Counted from the stretch's first letter, positions 16,107 to 24,762 are shown. The stretch is 38,284 nt of DNA from Frigidibacter sp. SD6-1 (GCF_030143255.1 NZ_JARJNR010000017.1:1-38284); one strand, 5' to 3'. The notes: generated by a model from the sequence alone, not told the origin. A program made the numbers and translations.

Positions 16107-16127
16107 TTATCCCACATTCGGGATAAT
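16107..16127. promoter_or_regulatory. Operator-like dyad upstream of the DoxX operon
   Basis: TTATCCC (16107-16113) and GGGATAA (16120-16126) face each other over six bases. The sequence ATTCGGGATAAT closely resembles ATTGGGATAAT at 11464-11474 upstream of the LysR gene, so one regulator may bind both. Otherwise 16014-16279 holds no gene. Confidence 0.45.
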
Positions 16128-16279
16128 AAGCAGCAAGTTGACGGAGAGGGTTGTCCTTAGGGCTGCCCTCTCTGGCACTTGGAGCTTTTGGATGCCGCAC
16201 GCCAAGATCTCAGGAAAGCTGCCGTTGAGCATCTAGTGCCGACCGGCAGCTATGGGCTGGTCACGTCAGTTGTGGCGCT

Positions 16280-16879
16280 TCACTCCAGATCGACGTCGCC
16301 CAAGCGCGGTGCATGGACATGCGTTCGGACCAAGAACGCAGCGGCAGCGCCGGCGATGGCACCGAAGAGGTGCGCCTCCCACGACACGCCGGGTTGGCCC
16401 GGAAGAACGCCCCAGAGAATGGAGCCATAGAAAACACCGACCACTAATGCCGCGCCCAGCGTGATCGGCGAGCGATCCACGAGGCCACGCACGAAGAGGA
16501 AGCCGAACCAGCCGAAGAGCAGCCCTGACGCACCGATATGAGTGGCCGAGTTGCCGAACAGCCAGACGAGAGCGCCGCCGAGGCCGATCACCACGGCGTT
16601 CACCGGCAGCAAGGCCCGCGTGGTTGTTGCGACCAGCAGTCCACCCATCACCAGCAGCGGTGGCGTATTGGCCATCAGGTGCGCGAAGCTTCCATGCAGG
16701 AGGGGCATGGCGATGATACCATCCAACCCACCGAGGTACCGCGGGATCAGTCCGAACGCCGGGTTCAGGCCGTAGCCGGTGCTCCAGTTGACGACCTGGA
16801 TCGCCCAGAGCACGGCGACAAATGCGACAAGCGCCGCGGCGCGCCGCAGGAAGGCGCGCATGTGATCCCGGTTCATCAT
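16280..16879 (-). CDS. Rhomboid-family intramembrane serine protease
   Basis: The 199-residue membrane protein has six hydrophobic helices. The catalytic serine is in GASGLLFG (Ser118 of the MMNRD start) and the histidine in [13 protein letters not shown] (His170). The [11 protein letters not shown] loop is typical of rhomboids. These proteases cut transmembrane segments of other proteins. The start is uncertain: ATGs at 16879, 16876 and 16861 are possible and none has a strong ribosome-binding site. Methionine codons further upstream would add a segment unlike the family. It is separated by about 270 bases from the DoxX operon and seems to be its own unit. Confidence 0.9.
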   Translation of the reverse strand: MMNRDHMRAFLRRAAALVAFVAVLWAIQVVNWSTGYGLNPAFGLIPRYLGGLDGIIAMPLLHGSFAHLMANTPPLLVMGGLLVATTTRALLPVNAVVIGLGGALVWLFGNSATHIGASGLLFGWFGFLFVRGLVDRSPITLGAALVVGVFYGSILWGVLPGQPGVSWEAHLFGAIAGAAAAFLVRTHVHAPRLGDVDLE

Positions 16880-17183
16880 GGCGGCGAAAGTAGACGTCTC
16901 CGCAAGGCCTTCAACGGCTTTCATGCGCCGCTGGGAAACGGCTGGAGGACCGAGCTTCAGGGCGGCGAACCTCGCCACGACCCAAACCAAGAGCGGGGCT
17001 GCCTACCGATGGCTATTGCGGGGCATTAGAGCCTCGTCTCCAAGGATGTTGGGCTCCATTCCATCCCTTGTCGCTCTTCTCCTAAGCAGGCCCGAAGGGC
17101 GCGCCGTTCCCCAGCGATCAAATCTGCTTGCTATCGTTAGTGTTGTTTTGTATCGCCGCACCATTATAGCTGGAGTCGGCGTC
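16880..17183. other. Divergent intergenic region
   Basis: The stretch between the rhomboid start and the exported protein at 17184 contains promoters for both directions at most. An open frame crosses it upstream of 17184, but it lacks a credible start and has no recognisable domain. Confidence 0.5.
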
Positions 17184-17840
17184 ATGAATCACAAGGTCCG
17201 GACCGCGGCAGCCGCCGCGGCCATCACAGTATCGAGCCTCGTCGGTTCGGTCGAGCCGGCGCAAGCTTACCAGGTCGACTGCGCCATTCTGCTTTGTCTT
17301 GCGGGCGGCTGGCCCGCATCGGCGCCCTGTGCCCATGCGCGTGCGGTCTTCATCCGCAGGATCACACCTTGGCCGATTGAGCCACCCTTGCAGATCTGGC
17401 GTTGCCCGATGGGGGCGTCGTTCAACGCCCCCGCCCCGCTCTCGCCGATGGAACGGCTTTACGACATCGCCTTCAGGGAGGTCCCTCAAGTCCGCGTACC
17501 GCAAGCTCCCCTGCCCCTTGTCCGGGTCCAATCTGACGAGCAGGCCGACATCGACATTTCGGGCGACGCTTTCGACTTCGTCCGCAGCATCCGTGTCTTT
17601 CACATCCAGTTCAGCCAGCGCGAAAACCGGGATGGCGATTGCAACCGTTACGACAGCACCCGTCTCGGTTCGTATGGGGTGCAGGGTGACTATCGATGGA
17701 CACGGTCGAGTGTCGCCCAAGTTCCGCCTGCATCACAGCTGCCCGACACCGGGCACTGTAACTGGGTCAGTTACCGCTCGGTCTTCGTGGACTGGCGGGA
17801 TCATGAGGGGAACTACGGCTTCGAGGAGGTCCGCTACTGA
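17184..17840 (+). CDS. Exported, Cys-rich protein resembling TrbM-type conjugation proteins
   Basis: The 218-residue product starts with a signal peptide (MNHKVRTAAAAAAITVSSLV, cleavage near AQAYQ). The first mature segment has regularly placed cysteines: VDCAILLCLAGGWP, APCAHARAVFIRRITPWPIE and LQIWRCPMG. Cysteines in such a short exported stretch suggest disulfide bonds. The pattern 'CxxxLCLAGG...C...CP' recalls TrbM-like proteins in conjugative regions, but this is a resemblance only. The C-terminal half is unrecognised. GGAG precedes the start at 17184. No other transfer gene is visible nearby. Confidence 0.75.
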   Translation: MNHKVRTAAAAAAITVSSLVGSVEPAQAYQVDCAILLCLAGGWPASAPCAHARAVFIRRITPWPIEPPLQIWRCPMGASFNAPAPLSPMERLYDIAFREVPQVRVPQAPLPLVRVQSDEQADIDISGDAFDFVRSIRVFHIQFSQRENRDGDCNRYDSTRLGSYGVQGDYRWTRSSVAQVPPASQLPDTGHCNWVSYRSVFVDWRDHEGNYGFEEVRY

Positions 17841-17952
17841 ACTTGCCCGGGCCTGCCCGAGGCAGGTCCGCACCCAATCATCTTGCACCTGTGACTGTGC
17901 ACCGAACCCAAAAAAAGGGAAACGACGCCAGACCGAAAAGCCTGACGCCGCA

Positions 17953-18043
17953 CTAGAAGAACCCGTGAACAAGGATCTTCTAGCGCACTGTCCGAACCGC
18001 CGCAACCAGCAAAGTTGTTTTGCTGGCAAGAATGTTGTTTGCT
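17953..18043. promoter_or_regulatory. Structured leader with two dyads and a direct repeat
   Basis: CTAGAAGA (17953-17960) and TCTTCTAG (17976-17983) form one dyad. CCAGCAAA (18006-18013) and TTTGCTGG (18019-18026) form a second. GTTGTTTTGCT (18014-18024) is repeated as GTTGTTTGCT (18034-18043), 20 bases apart. All lie within 130 bases before the HTH gene at 18081 and could be operator or leader elements. Otherwise 17841-18080 has no gene. Confidence 0.5.
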
Positions 18044-18080
18044 CTCGGCATGGGGTCGTCTCTCACAGGAGACAACGACC

Positions 18081-18923
18081 ATGGAACCCACGACCGGCCT
18101 GATCCTAAGACGGATCACCCAGACAGAGCTGTCTGTTTCTGCCCACAAGCTGGCGACCGTCATCCTCGACGCCATTGCGTGGAAGGAGGGTTACAACGGG
18201 CTGCCGCGCGGGACGGCCGCCTTCACCCTCGCCGACCTGGCGTCCAAGATGGGCATCTCGCGCCAGTACCTGACCGAGCTGCTGGCTGAACTCGAGGCGT
18301 CCGAGCTGGAGCTGAGACGCGAGAAGCCCAACGGCAAGTTCGCGCCCTGGCTCTTCCGCTTCATGGCCTTCGATACTGAGGAGCGAGATCAGGATGTTGC
18401 GTCAGGCACAGGCGACACATCACTATCTAGAGAAAGAAATAACAAAACTATTTTCTCGGGACAGATCACTATTTCTGAAGCATCAAACGTCTTCCAGACT
18501 TGTTGGGCAGAGTTGATCAAAGCTTCGAAGAGAGCCCTGCCCTGCTGGAACGTCGATACGCAGATGATATGGGACCGGTTCCTTGCCTTCAACCGGGCGC
18601 GCGGGAACGACAGGGTTCCCGCCGGCTACCTGCTGGGGTTCATGCGTCGGTGGCGAAACTCACCCGGTTCGGTAAACCGACCAACGGAAGCGCCAACTCC
18701 GCAACAGTCAGCTGACCCACGGGAGCGGGAGTTGCACACTCAGATCAAGGCCGCACCCAGCGGCAACCGGCAGTTTCACGCGTCAGACCTGTGTCGGCTC
18801 ATCGGGCAGGCTGCCTACGACGCGCGGGTCGTTGATGTCATCCGGCAGTTCGGCTGTCCAAGGTTCACCGCGACACTCGCCGTTCATGGGAGGGCCGTGA
18901 TGGCCGGCGAGATTTCGCGATAA
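18081..18923 (+). CDS. Winged helix-turn-helix protein of unknown function
   Basis: The 280-residue protein has an N-terminal winged helix (about residues 10-85) containing FTLADLASKMGISRQYLTEL, then an acidic or polar linker of lower GC (about 115-140). A C-terminal half follows with WDRFLAFNRARGNDRVPAGY and LLGFMRRWRNSPG. The overall plan (N-terminal HTH, linker, C-terminal helical part) is reminiscent of small plasmid or phage replication or regulatory proteins, but no family is recognised. The start at 18081 follows AGGAG. Dyads and a direct repeat upstream may be its own operator or replication repeats. It is probably DNA-binding; function unknown. Confidence 0.75.
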   Translation: MEPTTGLILRRITQTELSVSAHKLATVILDAIAWKEGYNGLPRGTAAFTLADLASKMGISRQYLTELLAELEASELELRREKPNGKFAPWLFRFMAFDTEERDQDVASGTGDTSLSRERNNKTIFSGQITISEASNVFQTCWAELIKASKRALPCWNVDTQMIWDRFLAFNRARGNDRVPAGYLLGFMRRWRNSPGSVNRPTEAPTPQQSADPRERELHTQIKAAPSGNRQFHASDLCRLIGQAAYDARVVDVIRQFGCPRFTATLAVHGRAVMAGEISR

Positions 18924-19171
18924 TTTTCAGGTGTCGATTGGCGATCCCGCCACACGGGGCACTTGGGAGGAGACTTCGCCATCAACGATTGGCAACCGAC
19001 ATCGGCAAAGGCCTAGTTGCCGTCATGAAAAATCCAACATCTGCTTATGCTCCAGCAGTCACAGGGTCGGCAAAGAATGCTGGAGGCAGCCATAAGATTC
19101 GAACCGAGCTTCTTCGAAAAAATACCTCCGCCAGACTCGCAGAACTGCCAGTCGAGCTTCAGCTGGAGGCC

Positions 19172-20287
19172 TCAGACGCGAATCCGGCGATAGGTGATAT
19201 TCCGCAAGACCCATTCGAAAGGACCAAGCGCGAAGCGCGAACGCCAGATCATCAACGCCCCCATGAGACCAGCTGTCACGGCAACGGCGATGGCAACGGC
19301 GGACAACCGATCCACCGCACCCCAAAGGTCAAGCCCGTAGCCCGCGAAGATGGTCGACAGGATGATCGACTGGCCAAGGTAAATGCTCAGGCTCGACCCG
19401 CCCGCGGTGAGCGCTTGCGCCATGATCGGCCCTGGCGGGCGCGAAAGCGCGGCGATCAGACCAATATAGCCAAGTGTCGTGATCGGCGCGACGGCAATGG
19501 TAAGGGCGACTCCGGGGATTGGTGGCCCCCATTGCCCGATCGCCGCCCCGGCAAGGCTCAGCCCGACGCCCGGCCCCAGACACCAGCGCCGTGCGCGCCG
19601 CCAGTGCGGATGAGCGGCGTTGTCGATCATGCCCGATTTCACCGCCGCCAGTCCGAGACAGAACCAGCCGAGCGCCGAGATGCCCTGGATTACGAGGAAA
19701 GACGGCATGATCACGGCGAAGCCGATGCTTCGAAACAGGACGGCGTCGAGGAACCCGCCCTCGGTCAGAATGGCGCGCTCCATCGCGACGATGTCCGGCG
19801 GTGTCTCCGGGACGGCGAGCAGCAGCGGTGGCGCGATGAGGGCCTGAAGGACGAGTAGCGCGACGCCGACCCGCACCAGACGCCCCACGGGCCAGTCGCG
19901 GAACAGATAGAGGATCGATCCGGTGACCGCATAGATCACCAGGATGTCGCCCGGGAAGAACAGGCAGCCATGGGCGATCCCAAGGATCGCAAGGCCGATC
20001 ATCCGGTTGCGGTAGAGGCGTCCGAAAGGCAGCCCGCGCTGTGCTGCCGAACGCATCAAGTACCCCAGCCCCACCCCGAACATGAAGGAAAAGAGCCCGT
20101 AGGTCTTGAGCAGCGCCAGCCCGTTGACCAGCCACAGGGTGATCGCGTCGCGCAGGGTCTCAGCCAGCGGATCGGCAAAACTGCCAAGCGCGGAAAAGGC
20201 GATGAACTGGACATTGACCACGACGATGCCGAACAGCGCGACAAGGCGCAGGTAATCGGGCATGAGGGCGCGCGCAGGTCCGGTCAT
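19172..20287 (-). CDS. DUF418-domain membrane protein
   Basis: The 371-residue protein has about ten membrane helices. The N-terminus (DYLRLVALFGIVVVNVQF) and the C-terminal GPFEWVLRNITY are the hallmarks of the DUF418 family, whose biochemical function is not known but which resembles acyltransferase-3-like membrane proteins. It starts inside the end of the TetR gene (ATGA overlap, 20284-20287), so the two are translated together. TetR proteins often control the adjacent membrane protein, so export or envelope modification under TetR control is plausible. Upstream, 18924-19171 shows no gene. Confidence 0.88.
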   Translation of the reverse strand: MTGPARALMPDYLRLVALFGIVVVNVQFIAFSALGSFADPLAETLRDAITLWLVNGLALLKTYGLFSFMFGVGLGYLMRSAAQRGLPFGRLYRNRMIGLAILGIAHGCLFFPGDILVIYAVTGSILYLFRDWPVGRLVRVGVALLVLQALIAPPLLLAVPETPPDIVAMERAILTEGGFLDAVLFRSIGFAVIMPSFLVIQGISALGWFCLGLAAVKSGMIDNAAHPHWRRARRWCLGPGVGLSLAGAAIGQWGPPIPGVALTIAVAPITTLGYIGLIAALSRPPGPIMAQALTAGGSSLSIYLGQSIILSTIFAGYGLDLWGAVDRLSAVAIAVAVTAGLMGALMIWRSRFALGPFEWVLRNITYRRIRV

Positions 20288-20889
20288 GGGCGGGTAAAGA
20301 CAGACAGCGCCAGCGTCAGCATTTCGCGAATGCGCGCGGGGTCTTCGCCCGAGGCGCGTTGCGTGATGGCCAGCGCGATCTGCTCACCCAGGTATTTCGC
20401 CCCGACCGCGACAGACAGGCCCTCCGGCCACTCCCCGGCATCGCGCGCCGCCTGCAGGAACGCGGCATAAGCCGCCTGAGCCGTTGCGTCGATTTCCTCC
20501 ACCCGCGCCCGCGTGTCGCGCCCCAGCCGGTGCTTGCCCGCGCGCATCTTGTAGAACAGGCAGCCGGTCTCCATCCGGGGATCGTCGCTGGCAAAGTCGA
20601 TCAGCGCGGCCAGCGTCCCGCGCAGCCCCTGACCCCCGTGCAGCATCACGAACATCTCGGCCAGCACCTGGTCGGCATAGCGCTCCAGCGCCGCGCGCGA
20701 CAGCCCGTCCTCGCTGCCGAACTCGCGGTAGAGCGAAGGCTTCGAGATGCCCGCCATCTGGCAGATCGTATTGACCGACACATCGGCCGGGTCACTGTGC
20801 CAATACGCCTTCATCGCCACGTCGAGCACCTGCTCGGCGTTCATCGTCCGCGGTCGCCCGCGCGCGGGTCCTTTATCGGCATCGCTCAT
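20284..20889 (-). CDS. TetR/AcrR-family transcriptional regulator
   Basis: The 201-residue protein has the TetR N-terminal HTH (about residues 18-65: MNAEQVLDVAMKAYWH, then VSVNTICQMAGISKPSLYREF). A helical ligand-binding part follows, with ETGCLFYKMRAGKH and a TetR_C-like ending. It probably represses the divergent SDR operon and its own operon. Two TACYAKYCGGTA-like sites lie in the 90-base gap to the SDR start. The start at 20889 has no strong ribosome-binding site but keeps the normal N-terminal length. The gene is coupled to the DUF418 gene. Confidence 0.93.
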   Translation of the reverse strand: MSDADKGPARGRPRTMNAEQVLDVAMKAYWHSDPADVSVNTICQMAGISKPSLYREFGSEDGLSRAALERYADQVLAEMFVMLHGGQGLRGTLAALIDFASDDPRMETGCLFYKMRAGKHRLGRDTRARVEEIDATAQAAYAAFLQAARDAGEWPEGLSVAVGAKYLGEQIALAITQRASGEDPARIREMLTLALSVFTRP

Positions 20890-20894
20890 TTTTA

Positions 20895-20906
20895 TACTAT
20901 CCGGTA
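20895..20906. promoter_or_regulatory. Candidate TetR operator 1
   Basis: TACTATCCGGTA is a near-palindrome six bases upstream of the TetR start. It matches the second site (20940-20951) at nine of twelve positions. The two start points are exactly 45 bases apart. Confidence 0.6.
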
Positions 20907-20939
20907 TTTTATGTCTTGACGGGGTGCTCTCGATATTCG

Positions 20940-20951
20940 TACCAGTCGGTA
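20940..20951. promoter_or_regulatory. Candidate TetR operator 2
   Basis: TACCAGTCGGTA has perfect TACC/GGTA arms around four bases and lies 28 bases before the SDR start. It resembles operator 1 and the typical small palindromes bound by TetR proteins. Confidence 0.65.
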
Positions 20952-20979
20952 ACACGACGCGCAAGCAGGAGTACACCCC

Positions 20980-21858
20980 ATGTCCACACACCACAGAACC
21001 ATCGTCATCACGGGCGCCAGCAGCGGCTTTGGCGCGGCGGCCGTGCGGGCCTTTGCCGACCAGGGCGACCGCGTCTGGGGCACCATGCGCGATGCAGCGG
21101 GCCGCAACGCCGCCAAGAAGGCAGAACTGGAAGCCTACTCCCCGCGCATCACGATTGCCGAGATGGACGTCACCAGTGACGCCTCTGTGGCCCAGGGTTT
21201 CGCCGCCATCCTGGCCGATGGCCCCATCGACATCCTGATCAACAACGCGGGCATCATGTATATCGGCATGACCGAGGCCTACAGCGTGGCGCAGGCCGCG
21301 GAACAGATGGACACCAACTATTTCGGCGCCATCCGCGCCATGCAGGCGGTGCTGCCGTCGATGCGTGCGGCCGGGCGTGGCCTCATCATCAACACCAGTT
21401 CCATCGCTGGCCGTGTCTCGGTGCCGTTCTTCGGCACCTATTGCGCGACCAAACACGCGCTGGAAGCTTACAGCCAAAGCTTGCGCTACGAGGTTTCGCC
21501 CTTCGGCATCGACATCGCACTGGTCGAGCCCGGCCCCTTCCCGTCGAACCTGCTGGCCGCCGGCAAACCGCCCGCCCGTGCGGATGTGCTGGCGTCCTAT
21601 GGCGAGCTTGGGCAGGTGCCTGACGCCATGATCGCGGGCTTTGCCCAGATGCTGGCCAGCGATCAGGCCCCTGATCCGCAACTGGTCGTCGATGCCTACC
21701 TGTCGCTGGCCGATGCCGCCCCCGGCAAACGCCCCACGCGCACAGTTGTCGGCATCACCTGGGGCGTGGACGAGGTGAACGCCTACACCCAGCCGCGCCA
21801 GGACTCGCTTCTGAAAGAGATGCAGCTCGACGCCGTGCTCGGCGGCGTTGACGCCTGA
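20980..21858 (+). CDS. Short-chain dehydrogenase/reductase
   Basis: The 292-residue protein has the classical SDR pattern: cofactor motif TGASSGFG (11-18), INNAG (87-91), the Ser region NTSSIAG and the active site Y154-C-A-T-K158. An Asp after strand 3 (MDVTS) is also normal. It should reduce or oxidise a small carbonyl or hydroxyl compound with NAD(P). GGAG precedes the start. It is the first gene of an operon with the SnoaL-like protein (35 bases apart) and the membrane protein, divergent from the TetR gene. Two more SDRs follow at 23070-24762. Substrate not predictable. Confidence 0.93.
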   Translation: MSTHHRTIVITGASSGFGAAAVRAFADQGDRVWGTMRDAAGRNAAKKAELEAYSPRITIAEMDVTSDASVAQGFAAILADGPIDILINNAGIMYIGMTEAYSVAQAAEQMDTNYFGAIRAMQAVLPSMRAAGRGLIINTSSIAGRVSVPFFGTYCATKHALEAYSQSLRYEVSPFGIDIALVEPGPFPSNLLAAGKPPARADVLASYGELGQVPDAMIAGFAQMLASDQAPDPQLVVDAYLSLADAAPGKRPTRTVVGITWGVDEVNAYTQPRQDSLLKEMQLDAVLGGVDA

Positions 21859-21893
21859 CATCCCAAACCCCCCCTGAAAAAGGAACCAATTCC

Positions 21894-22364
21894 ATGAGAA
21901 AGACCCTTGCAACCGCTCTCACCGCCGCAGCCCTCGCCGGCCCCGCCTTTGCCGATGACATCGACACGGTGCGCGCTTTCTATTCGGATATTCTCACCGA
22001 CCCGGCGGGAACGACCGCGGAGCGGTATTACGAACTGTTTTCGCCCGACGTCGTCTCGATCCCCACCCCTCCCGGCGGTGAAGGTGCGCAGGGCATGCTC
22101 AACACGATTGCCTTTCTGGGGCAGGTGGTGCCGGACCTGACATGGGAGCCGCAGGAGATCATCGACCTCGGCGACGGGCGCTTCGTGGTCCGAAGCCTGT
22201 TCCGGGGCACGCCGGTAGGCCCGTTCTTCGGCGTCGATCCGGCCACCGGCAAGAGCTTCGAGGCCATGTCCATCGACATCGTGACGGTAGAGGACGGGCG
22301 CATTACGCTCACCTATCACCTCGAAGACTGGACCGGCGCGGTCGCGCAACTGACCGCCGAATGA
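21894..22364 (+). CDS. Exported SnoaL-like (NTF2-fold) protein
   Basis: The 156-residue protein starts with a signal peptide (MRKTLATALTAAALAGPAFA, then DDI) and continues with a small NTF2/SnoaL-type alpha+beta barrel: VRAFYSDILTDPAGTTAERY, VVPDLTWEPQEIIDLGDGRF, then AMSIDIVTVEDGRITLTYHL. SnoaL-like proteins are ester cyclases or hydrolases, or small-molecule binding proteins. Export to the periplasm is unusual for the group but clear here. It is 35 bases after the SDR stop and is probably cotranscribed under the TetR regulator. An enzymatic role is not established. Confidence 0.8.
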   Translation: MRKTLATALTAAALAGPAFADDIDTVRAFYSDILTDPAGTTAERYYELFSPDVVSIPTPPGGEGAQGMLNTIAFLGQVVPDLTWEPQEIIDLGDGRFVVRSLFRGTPVGPFFGVDPATGKSFEAMSIDIVTVEDGRITLTYHLEDWTGAVAQLTAE

Positions 22365-22436
22365 TTGCGAACGGCCCGGTCGTCTTTGACACGGCCGGGC
22401 TGCCTTGCCTCTGCGCTCATCAAAGGAATGACATTC

Positions 22437-22961
22437 ATGTCTCCCACGCTTGCCTCCACCCTCGGCCTGCTTCTATGCCTCGCGTCCGCGGCCGTTCACG
22501 CGGTTGAGGTCATCCGCCCCCTCTGGGCCCGATGGGTCGTGAACTGGGTGCTGCCGTTCTTTACCCCCGGTCTGCCGCGCCCGTCCAAGGCGCTGACCCA
22601 TGACGACCAGATCGCCATGCTGGACGCGGCCTTGGGCGCCGCCCCGCGCGACAAGGCCCCGGCAGGCGCGGATTACATCTTCCTGATGCTGTTCGAACAG
22701 CGCCAGGGCGCGCTGGCCTTCATCGCGGTGGCGGCAGGCGTCCTCTACGGCCTCACCCTTCCCTTGCCCGACCGCCACGCCCTGCACCTGGTCTTTGGCA
22801 TCATGGCGGCGCTCTTCGCGCTGGTGAACGCCAACCACGCCGGCATCCCCGGATTGGGGCATCACCCCCGCGTCAGCCGCAACGGGCGCAATGTCGGCAT
22901 TCTCTTCGCGCCCTTCTGGGCGGTGGCGGCGATCTTGAACTATGTCGGTTTCAGCAACTGA
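22437..22961 (+). CDS. Membrane protein of unknown family
   Basis: The 174-residue protein has three to four hydrophobic segments: TLASTLGLLLCLASAAVHAV near the start, FIAVAAGVLYGLTLPL, LVFGIMAALFALVNANHAGI and ILFAPFWAVAAILNYV. I do not recognise the family. The start at 22437 has AAGGA ten bases upstream; an ATG at 22428 is too close to that site. It follows the SnoaL-like gene by 72 bases in the same direction and is probably the third gene of the TetR-controlled operon. Function unknown. Confidence 0.75.
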   Translation: MSPTLASTLGLLLCLASAAVHAVEVIRPLWARWVVNWVLPFFTPGLPRPSKALTHDDQIAMLDAALGAAPRDKAPAGADYIFLMLFEQRQGALAFIAVAAGVLYGLTLPLPDRHALHLVFGIMAALFALVNANHAGIPGLGHHPRVSRNGRNVGILFAPFWAVAAILNYVGFSN

Positions 22962-23069
22962 CCCCTGCATCGCCGGCGAACGGAACCGATGAGGCATTCC
23001 AGCGCGCGGGGGCGTCGGTGAAACGGGCGCTTTCGCGCAGCGGCAAAGAACATGGGGGTTCGGCCTCGG

Positions 23070-23882
23070 CTATTCGGCCATGAGCACCTTCACATCACCG
23101 ATGAATTCCGCGTCGCCTTTGACCTCGCGCGCGTCCAACAGCGCCTCAGCATCCTTGCCGGCACGGAACCGCAGGCGATCACCGGGTTCGTTGGCCGTTT
23201 TCCAGATCACATCCGCCACGACCTCCGGCGCCGACGGGTTGGCGGCCAGCTTGCCAAAAAGACGCCCCATGGCTTGGGCTGTAGGTGCGTAATCGGACAG
23301 GCCCTCATCCATTGCGAAATCAAAGGACCGGCCGCCGAAATCGGTGCGGATCATTCCCGGCTGCACGATGCGAACCCGGATGCCGAGCGGTTCGAGTTCA
23401 TAATGCAGCGCCTCGGACAGGCCTTCGACCGCGAATTTCGTGCCGTGGTAGAGCGTGCCCATCGGAAAGGTGATCTGCCCGCCGATGGACGAGATGTTGA
23501 CGACGGTTCCCGCCTTGTTCGCGCGCATGTGGGGCAGAACGGCCTTGGTCACCTCCAGAAGGCCGATCACGTTGGTGTTGAACTGGCGGCGGATGCGCTC
23601 GGTCGAAAACGCCTCGAGCGGGCCATAGGCGCCATAGCCTGCATTGTTCAGCAGGGTGTCGATGCGCCCGAAACGGGCGATCCCTTCGTTCACGGCTGCC
23701 GCAATGGAGGCGCCGTCGGTCACGTCGAGCCGCGCGACTAGCACGTTGTCCAACGCGGCCAGGTCCGCCCCAGCGGCGGGGTCACGCATGGTGGCGATGA
23801 CGTTCCAGCCCTCTGACTGGAACCGCAGCGCGGTGGCTTTGCCAATGCCCGAGGATGCGCCGGTGATCAGGATGGTGTTCAT
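23070..23882 (-). CDS. Short-chain dehydrogenase/reductase
   Basis: The 270-residue SDR has TGASSGIG (7-14), NNAG in TLLNNAGYGAYG, the Ser region NISSIGG and Y145-H-G-T-K149 as the active site. The end (RFRAGKDAEALLDAR) is typical of the subgroup acting on aldehydes or ketones. It lies ten bases after the neighbouring SDR on the same strand, so the two form an operon divergent from the AraC regulator at 24919. The first 108 bases after the membrane protein (22962-23069) hold no gene. Confidence 0.93.
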   Translation of the reverse strand: MNTILITGASSGIGKATALRFQSEGWNVIATMRDPAAGADLAALDNVLVARLDVTDGASIAAAVNEGIARFGRIDTLLNNAGYGAYGPLEAFSTERIRRQFNTNVIGLLEVTKAVLPHMRANKAGTVVNISSIGGQITFPMGTLYHGTKFAVEGLSEALHYELEPLGIRVRIVQPGMIRTDFGGRSFDFAMDEGLSDYAPTAQAMGRLFGKLAANPSAPEVVADVIWKTANEPGDRLRFRAGKDAEALLDAREVKGDAEFIGDVKVLMAE

Positions 23883-23892
23883 GGTGGCCTCC

Positions 23893-24762
23893 TCAGGCGT
23901 TCAAGTCGAGCATCGGGGCGATGCCGAAATTGGTGAAAACCGTGCGCGTCACGTCATGCAGCACGTCGTTGTAGCGTTCGATCTGCGGGCCGACGCCGGT
24001 GTGATCGACCACCGTGCGGAAGGGCTTCTTGCCAAAGGGCATGTCCAGCAGCGCCACCACCGCCTCGGCGATCCGCTCCGGGCGCTGGTCGGGCGTGGCA
24101 TCCAGCATCTGCGTCAAACCCGCCGCCGACATCGCGGGCACGTGGGCGAAGTCGCCATAGCTGGCCTCGCGCTCGGGATCATTTGGCGCGACCATCCCAT
24201 CAAAGAAGGCGGTCGGCATCGCGCCCGGCTCGATGATGCAGGATTCGATGCCAAAGCCAGACAGTTCGGTGCGATAGCATTCCACTATCGCCTCGAGCGC
24301 CCATTTCGACGCGGAATAGGTGCCGTAGAAGGGCGTCGCGATCCGGCCGATCAGGCTGGAGGTATAGAAGACCGTGCCGCGCCCTTGCGCCCGCAGGTGG
24401 GGCAGGGCTGCGCGCATAACCCGCTGCACGCCTGTGACGTTGACGTCGAAAACGCGCGCCATATCCTCGGGCGACATCAGTTCCTGTATGCCATAAGCGC
24501 CGATCCCGGCATTGTTGAAGAGCACGTCGAGGCCATCCAGAGCCGCGATAGCCTGCGCCACGCCCGCCTCGGTGCTGGCGCTGTCGGTCACGTCCATCTC
24601 GACGATCCGCGCCCCCGCGGCCTCTAGCTCTGCTGCTGTGGCGGCGTTGCGCCCCCCGCGGGACCGCACGCTGCCCGCAACCACGTGCCCTTTTGTCAGA
24701 AGCGCCAGAGCCGTGGGCTTGCCGAACCCGCGCGCTATCCCCGTGATGAAAACCTTTGCCAT
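23893..24762 (-). CDS. Short-chain dehydrogenase/reductase with unusual cofactor motif
   Basis: The 289-residue SDR has FNNAG and Y149-S-A-S-K153 as the active site. Its glycine motif is TGIARGFG (7-14) instead of TGASSGxG; the three glycines are kept. It is similar in organisation to the SDR at 20980-21858, including SSLIGRIATPFYGTY and the related C-terminal motif FRTVVDHTGVG (RTVVGITWGV there), so the two probably arose by duplication. The start at 24762 follows GGGCGAC; longer starts are possible. It is the first gene of the SDR pair and is divergent from AraC. Confidence 0.9.
   Translation of the reverse strand: MAKVFITGIARGFGKPTALALLTKGHVVAGSVRSRGGRNAATAAELEAAGARIVEMDVTDSASTEAGVAQAIAALDGLDVLFNNAGIGAYGIQELMSPEDMARVFDVNVTGVQRVMRAALPHLRAQGRGTVFYTSSLIGRIATPFYGTYSASKWALEAIVECYRTELSGFGIESCIIEPGAMPTAFFDGMVAPNDPEREASYGDFAHVPAMSAAGLTQMLDATPDQRPERIAEAVVALLDMPFGKKPFRTVVDHTGVGPQIERYNDVLHDVTRTVFTNFGIAPMLDLNA

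Noticed and set aside
20890-21912. Minus-strand frame joining the region opposite the SDR gene to the TetR gene
   Set aside because: The TetR protein starts cleanly at 20889; the extension is only the antisense of the SDR gene.
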